From Spodoptera frugiperda (Eukaryota; Arthropoda; Insecta; Lepidoptera; Noctuidae): a DNA stretch of 64,000 bases. The position numbers and the translations under genes are program-made. The notes under the pieces are model-generated. The model saw only the letters and a program-made list of their open reading frames with translations, searched no databases and was not told where the DNA came from. Where the stretch lies: the NCBI RefSeq assembly GCF_023101765.2, contig NC_064217.1, positions 2,728,001-2,792,000 of the forward strand, read 5' to 3'. How positions within the stretch are numbered: the stretch's first letter is position 1; each line of letters opens with the position of its first letter. Positions 57,741 to 64,000 of the stretch are shown here, piece by piece.

Positions 57741-58082
57741 AATTCTACCTACTCTACTATAATATGTTACTAACATCATATACATTATATTGTAGCTGTA
57801 ATAACTAATTTTACATACACACATAACACACTAAGGACTACAAGTCCCAATAAAGCGAACGGTGCCGACACGCTGGCACTGATCAATCAGGTGTTCGTTT
57901 TAATTAAATAGTATTGAAATTATTCTATAGGTGCCTTCAAGTCTTGTTTGCTTGAAGCAGTAACAAATAAACAGGTATAATATTGGAAAAAACTGTACTT
58001 CAAATCTTGCAGCAAATATAATATTTTTCTAACTTTTTTATTTAAGGTAAAAAAATCAAGACTGATGACTTGGATGAAGCGA
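57741..58082. other. Short noncoding stretch
   Basis: A GC-richer patch (57850-57905) contains GCGAACGGTGCCGACACG and reads open in one plus frame, but it has no acceptor. Otherwise the stretch is AT-rich. Confidence 0.3.
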
Positions 58083-58155
58083 AACACCTATGTAAGATTC
58101 GTAGCAATTGGCGTTCCATAGTCTCTGCCTACTCCCATGGGAGACATGCGTAAGT
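58083..58155. repeat. Family U copy
   Basis: ATGTAAGATTCGTAGCAATT and TCTGCCTACTCCCATGGGAG are shared with 40228 (inverted) and 61700. Confidence 0.65.
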
Positions 58156-58654
58156 TTGTATGTATGGAAAAAGAACAGACATTTGGTTAAGGAACTACAA
58201 AAATCAGACACAATAATATCATAATAAAATGGATTATAAATGTAATTACATCAATCACTTGACAATAAACGCACGTCACTGGTATTGTTGGATTGCCCCC
58301 TGTCCCCTCGTCCGATAACTTTGACGGACAATCTTTTATCTCCCCTTACAAAAGTCTTTGTATTGACTACATTTTTCGTATTAACTGACCCTACTTTTCA
58401 AGAATCAGATCGAAGAATCTCTACAGCTTTTAGTAATGTTCCCTATTAAATTGTATTGATTTTTGTCGTTGCATGTATGAAGTGGTTTCGTGTTGTGTGT
58501 GTGTGATCTCCCATATGTAGAGAATTGTTAGATGATATCGTAGTCCTCCAGCTGTTGTTTTGTGATATTTTATACGAAAATGCACACTATTTATGCCTAA
58601 AAAATATTAATATACTCGTAGATTCGTAGCTGACACATTTAGTAACTTGATTTT

Positions 58655-58800
58655 AATTATTATTTTTCTTGTCTTATTTACGTAATTATTTGACGAGGAA
58701 CTTGATTCATGCAAATGAACCTCTTGCAAGGCTTGAAACTAGTCGAGTCCCACGTCAAATAATTACACAAGTAAGCCGTAATAATTGATTTAGTATGTCT
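58655..58800. mobile_element. Copy of the 22137 TIR family, core deleted
   Basis: The left side is TTTACGTAATTATTTGACG with GAGGAACTTG. The right side is GGCTTGAAACTAGTCGAG, then CACGTCAAATAATTACACAA and GTAAGCCGTAATAATT. The ends are imperfect inverted copies, and the right flank TTTAGTATGTCTCTCGAAAG matches that beside 22449. The GC-rich and tRNA-like core is missing. Confidence 0.65.
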
Positions 58801-60961
58801 CTCGAAAGTTATAATATATCTTGATTTTGTCAAATTTCGTGGAAAAACTTGCAAATTTGACATTGGAGCTATCAATACAGAGAGGATAAAAAAAAAAAAA
58901 TATTTACATAGCACGTCTACTTCATATTTAACTAATAAAACTTCAGTATTGCTGAGAAAAAACTACTACCAAATATAACAAAAAGGGAGAACAAATGACT
59001 ATAGCTATTTTCCTTTTGAGATGCACAGCCCAAAAAAATTGGATATCCTCCATGAGTAATAGTGATGAATAAAAATACAAGCTATCCATCATTTCCTCCA
59101 CCAATTGGAGCAACATTAGGATGATGACCGTCTATAATACCGTCTTAACGTGTTCAAGTAAGATAAGGGGGTGATTTCTCCATAACATTAATTTGATTTT
59201 TATTCCTTAAGGGTTCATCCCCTAAATGATAAAGGCTATAATATTTTGTGTCGTCACGTACTCTTTCTTCATTGGGGCTAAAATGGGTATCAAAAACACG
59301 TTTACAGGGATCATCTGGATTACTTTGCCAAGGGTGTAATATTTTTAGAGTGATGAATGATGTATTATCAAATTATGGCTTTAAGACGCTTTAGTTCGTA
59401 ATCTTATAAACTAGGTCTAAGATTTTCTGATAATGATAATTATGAGATATTTACAGCTCGAGCTTTGTAAGTAAATTGGTATACCTATGAACTTTTGCAG
59501 CACAGCCTATGAACGAAAGTTCAAACTCTCACATTTATAATATTAGTGTGCTATTTTATTTATTTCATAAAATATGATAACATAACAAACACCTACAATA
59601 TAATTGACATGTCTTCTCTTTCAAAACCAAAACCAGACACCCAAGCGTATAAAAAGACAGGCTATCTATACAAAGCTTATTTCACTATTATACCTAAAAT
59701 TGGGTAGACCATCATCCAATAATAACTATGTTAGCCGAGCAAAGCCGCTGTGTAAACATTGTACATATTATTGAGCGTGCGACGGTGTCAGCGGCCCGTG
59801 AAATTATGCCACCCCGTGCTATTGTGTTGCACCCTTATTACCAGGCAGAGTAAGATATAAGAAAAAGCGATTTTAAAATCGCTTTGTATTTTGTTGGTAT
59901 TTTTTTATGTCAACTTAGTTAATACGCTTTCTAGAAAAAAATTTTTTTTACATGGCTCGACGTGTGATCTTTATCTCGCCTGATGGTAAGTGGTGATGCG
60001 GCCTGCGTTGGAGCATGTCTGGGATAATTACGTATTTCATAATAATAAATCGATCTTCTAGTGGCTTTCAATCACGTATGGTATATGATATGGGCGCTAT
60101 TTGATTCTAACTGCGAGTCAAATTAATATTTTGATTAGAATAACCGTTAACTAAACCCGGGAATTATAGTGCAGATCCTAGTATATCCCTCTTAGGGCTC
60201 ATTGGTGTTTAGTGCTAAAGAGGCTGCCAAACGTAAGAAAGAATCACATCCACAGTACTAAGGCCCCAGCTATAGAAAGTTCCTCGAAATCTCCGCATTT
60301 TGAAGGCCATTTTAAACTTTTCAGGGTCATCTGATTTATTGTTAATCCTTGTAAAGTTGCTTATGCCTCAATGGTTTTTAAAAAGGTTACCAAGAAAACT
60401 TTAATACAAGTATTTCCATGGAAATGAATTCTAAAACTAACACTATAAGGTATTTACCGCTATCACTACAGCTATAATCTCATAGCTTGAACTAACACTC
60501 GTCAACCATAGGGAATTGGGGGCTATAGGGAGTCTCAGTATAATACCTGTTCTCTACTTATGTTATGAGAACATTAAACAAAGAATTTTAATACGAATTT
60601 TTTAACGCTATACCCAAAAATGTTAATAACAGAAAGATATTTCGCATAATTATTTTTGGAATTCAGGGAAGTGCAGTCCCGTTTTATTTTTCACTCTTAA
60701 TAAATGTTTACGTACTTAATTATTCGTTGGAATATAAAGCAAAAGATGTTTTCTTTTTATTTTAAAACGTGTTGGGAGCGGTCTCTGTCGTGTGCTCTTT
60801 TCTTCGTTGATTGAGGTCGCCAGTTGAGTTGCGAATAAGACGGTAAAGCACAAATGTGAATTCACATTTTTTTATTGTTTATCCATCCATAAATATTGTT
60901 AATACTACTCTTCCTCCCTTGATTAAGCGAACAATTTTTTTCTGTTAACTTTACTTTTCTA
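58801..60961. other. AT-rich stretch without a recognised gene
   Basis: It contains the 22-bp palindrome at 59864 and a repeat scrap at 59955-60015 (CGCCTGATGGTAAGTGGTGATGCGG split by variation). A GC-richer patch at 60770-60833 ends at GACG|GTAAAGC and could be an untranslated exon, without further support. Confidence 0.35.
59864..59885. repeat. Perfect 22-bp palindrome
   Basis: AAAGCGATTTT meets its exact complement with no loop. Confidence 0.85.
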
Positions 60962-61205
60962 CTATCTCGTTGGTCGAGTAGTCGCAAGTGCGACTGCCGG
61001 GCAAGGGGTCTTCGGTTCGATATTTTAGAGACTGGTAAAGTATTAGCGGGTATTTCGGCTGTTTTAAAAAATTCTCAATAATAGCACGGAGTCCGGAATT
61101 GTGTCCAGAAAGTATATGGCAATTAGCTCACCCCCTATTACATGGGACTTACATCACAAAAATCGAATATGCACCTTTGCCTACCCCTTCTAAAATAAAA
61201 GGCTT
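60962..61205 (+). repeat. SINE S2, full length but B box damaged
   Basis: The head is ATCTCGTTGGTCGAGTAGTC, then GTGCGACTGCCGGGCAAGG and CTTCGGTTCGATATTTTAG, where the end of the B box is broken. The body has GCACGGAGTCCGGAATTG, ATGGCAATTAGCTCACCCCC and CCTTTGCCTACCCCTTC. Confidence 0.78.
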
Positions 61206-61699
61206 GACAAAACATTCTAGCCCGCTTTTCTAAAGCCGTCAAAATTTTTCAAAATTAAGTGGAATTGAACAAACAATCACCAAGTTCGATATTTTCAATC
61301 TATCGATTCAAATAATAAGCTCACTAGACTACCTCTATTCAGAAATTCTATGTTAACATTAAATCCCTATCTGTGTGAGGGGAGTAAATAGGTAAATCTG
61401 TATGATAATACTAGGGTGGAATAATGTCAGGCTTGAAACACTGAGTCTCTACTTGATGTGATGCTATCTAATGTATTGAGAAGATTGAAAGGTAAATAGA
61501 TGGTAGGAATGTTTTTTTTAAGTAGTCAGAAACGTAATTCGGAGTTTGGTCTAATATTAGACACGATTTATAATTTGGTCAAAAGCATAATAGTGTTATG
61601 ACTATATGACTTTGACTTCCAACAAAAATATGGCCGGTCACTTTTGTCCCCATGGCGTTTAATGTGTTAATTATTTTACTAATACCATAAATGGAAATG

Positions 61700-61799
61700 T
61701 TTGTTTGTAGCAATTGGCGTACCAGTCTCTGGCTACCACATGGGAAACAGGCGTGAGGTTACCTATCCTTGTGCTATACATACTATAGCACAAGGATAG
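61700..61799. repeat. Family U copy joined to a perfect 16-bp hairpin
   Basis: GTAGCAATTGGCGTACCAG and CATGGGAAACAGGCGTGAG are family U. Directly after, CTATCCTTGTGCTATA (61763-61778) pairs perfectly with 61784-61799 around a 5-nt loop (CATAC). Confidence 0.8.
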
Positions 61800-62718
61800 A
61801 TTTATAACATAAAATGACGCAAAGTGCGTATTTTTATGTCGGTTATGAGATTGAAGCTGCCGTAATATACTAGTTGAGTACCAAACATTAACTTTTTCAC
61901 TCCATACACTATATACCAGCGGTTTCTTACGAAAAAACTAATCTAACATTTCTCACCAAAACATTTTCTATGAAAAAATCTCGATATTTCCCATGCCATA
62001 CGCTTTTGGGGAAAAACTGGCGTGAAAAATATATCATAGTTACTCATATACAATACGCGGTGTAGCGTTGAAGAATTCTAAGCCGAGTTGTGTTGTAAGT
62101 AGGAACATCACGTTGGGACAATAAAAAGTCTAGGGAATGAGAGTAGGCGCTCTAAACACCGCAGCGTTGACATACTAAAGCTAAAGCATTTTGTTTACAT
62201 CGTTATTTAAGTGAGAGATTAACTGTATTTTTATTTAGAGCCTAATTAGCCAAGTTTGAATTCAAAAGTATCTTTGTTTACAGAATAGTTTGAACGTTTT
62301 ATACTTATATTTTGTACAAGTAAGAAAAGTTTTATGTGTCTGTGTGTGTCTGTGGCCGAAAATGATGCAGGCATACGATAATATATTATAGCAAAGTCTA
62401 TGGCGGCCTTTATTGTATCCTCCAACGACTATATGATACAACAAACAATTCTGTATTATAACCATCTGCACAAAAATATTCAAATTTCCTAACAAACTAA
62501 ATAAATAAAATTATTCAACGATCAGTCACTCGGTGTGTAATTACGATTTAATATCAACCAGCGTCTTCTAAAGATGACAGGACCCCTTTTATTCAAAAGA
62601 GAATGATATCTCCAAACATAATTAAACGCGTCACATCACTAAACTTATGCACCCTTAAATCAAATAGAGAACAACACTGGGTACATTGCACCCTGGGATC
62701 GGGCCCCGCACCCCGGGG
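61800..62718. other. AT-rich noncoding stretch
   Basis: I see no gene or repeat family here that I can support. Confidence 0.4.
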
Positions 62719-63556
62719 TAAGGCCGCGTTTCCATTGAAGCGGAGCGGGGCGGAGAAGAGCTTAGCGGTGCACGAATTGACCAATCACTATGCTCGAAAT
62801 CTCCGCTCCGCTTCAATGGAATCAGCATGAGCGGGGCAGAGCAGAGCTGAGCGGATATTCATAAAAATATATAGCGAGACGATGCGGAAGGGCAATGCGG
62901 AGGACAGCGGAATGCAGTATGTACTGTACTTAAGACAAATTGACACTAACAACAATGCTAACGTGTCATCGATACCGAGTATTGTCGAATAAGCACGAAG
63001 ATTCACGAAGTAACCAAAAGGGATGTCCAAGTAGCGTGTGTGAGGGTGTTGTTTATCGATTTTCTTAAAATCGATTACTACGAGACAAATTACTTATCAA
63101 ACAAAAATATATTTATTTTCAATGTTATATTGATGTTTTAACTTAAACAACTCAAATAGTCGTTAATGATAATTGATATTCAAGTACATAACTTTCAATT
63201 GAGAAAATACTTTCTTTTAGTTTTATTTTCATGTCGAAATATCGTTTATAAAATTAACTATATTTGTAAATCTTATTTAGTTTAATATATCATATAAAAA
63301 AAACAATAAACTCTAAATGAAAATATCGATTGCGATATTTGATCGATAAAGGGTCTATTGTATTTAGACATGGTCAATCTCTCAATATGATTCCAAAAGT
63401 ATGCTCCGCTCCGCCTCACTCCACTCCGCTGACCGTTTTTCACCGCTCTTCTCCGCCCCTCTCCGCCCAGCTCCGCGTCAGTGGAAACACTGACAACTTT
63501 TCACCGCTCTTCACCGCTCTTCTCCGCCCCGCTCCGCGTCAATGGAAACGCGGTAA
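62719..63556. mobile_element. TIR element (about 830 bp), possibly PIF/Harbinger-like
   Basis: The 38-bp arms at 62724-62761 and 63516-63553 start CCGCGTTTCCATTGA and match at 37 of 38 positions. TAA lies just outside on both sides (62719-62721, with two extra G, and 63554-63556). A 3-bp TAA target is the habit of PIF/Harbinger elements. Inside each end are GC-rich repeats of the CCGCTCTTCTCCGCCC type, especially 63403-63540, and a second inverted copy of GCGGAGCGG words near 62800. The middle is AT-rich and has no transposase, so it is nonautonomous. The superfamily is inference. Confidence 0.65.
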
Positions 63557-64000
63557 TGGGTGCATCGGATCACGGGCCCTCGAACAATGAGCAATCAATG
63601 GCTAAATTAAACAACTGCCTTCATATACCTTTTTGAAGATAGCGAGGGACTGGAAGTGGCAAATTAAATGTAATTTACATATTTATTATTTAGTCTGTCC
63701 CTTTATATTTTTGATCTCTACTTCAAGAGGGTTATTGCCCGTAATCTGATTTGTAAATGACTCGTGTCTTTTAACTGTTTTTGTCTTTGTTGATTTATTG
63801 GTTTCTAGTTTTTGTCAACTGCCGATGATAAAACGAATATATACATTTTATTTAAGAATTATAAAAGAATATGTTTATTATACTTTTTCGATGTTGTAAA
63901 ATCAAATTTAAATTGAAATACCTGATAGGTAAGGAAGCGATGCGCACATTAAACATGTTGCACATTTCCTGTTTAATAACTATCTTGAACTATGCTGAAT
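63557..64000. other. AT-rich noncoding stretch to the window end
   Basis: I see no gene or repeat here that I can support. Confidence 0.4.

Overview
The window looks like intron-rich and intergenic DNA from a moth or butterfly, most likely a noctuoid moth. I infer this from the AT-rich background with very few coding islands, from two tRNA-derived SINE families, from short Helitrons with 5'-TC and CTAG-3' ends, and from an R1-clade LINE whose 3' end is scattered through the window. The species call rests on remembered repeat styles, not on a search. There are no bacterial operons, rRNA genes, functional tRNA genes or CRISPR arrays.

Host coding sequence is sparse. At the left edge, one exon of an unidentified minus-strand gene (612 down to 410) has clean splice sites on both sides. 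On the plus strand I propose a small split gene between about 44.6 and 52.7 kb. Its parts are a candidate start exon (44708-44740), a GC-rich exon (47080-47249), a 20-nt microexon (50056-50075) and a terminal exon with stop codon (52535-52707). The phases agree at every junction. The product would be about 131 residues with two hydrophobic segments. The family is not recognised. The second and last exons are well supported; the first exon and the microexon are inference.

Most of the rest is transposable elements. (1) An R1-like LINE: a 5'-truncated copy at 29981-30748 keeps the end of ORF2 with a CCHC zinc knuckle and a 16-bp target duplication, and about eight shorter pieces lie elsewhere. 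(2) A CR1/Daphne-like LINE at about 52.8-55.9 kb with an uninterrupted 827-codon reading frame (part of the endonuclease plus reverse transcriptase), sitting about 110 bp downstream of the plus-strand gene's stop codon. (3) Helitrons: one of 2,230 bp (14306-16535) carrying a 473-bp AAAAT-type array and a nested R1 insertion, plus several of 176-274 bp. (4) Two SINE families, here called S1 and S2. (5) Foldback or TIR elements at 22.1, 31.1, 41.6, 58.7 and 62.7 kb. (6) A dispersed family here called X, and shorter families U, V and W.

No coordinated pathway can be read from this window. Its main interest is the microexon gene model with a LINE just behind its last exon, the nested history of the large Helitron, a TIR element with an internal tRNA-like B box, and several strong hairpins. 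The 14.7-15.2 kb open frames are artefacts of the A/T array.
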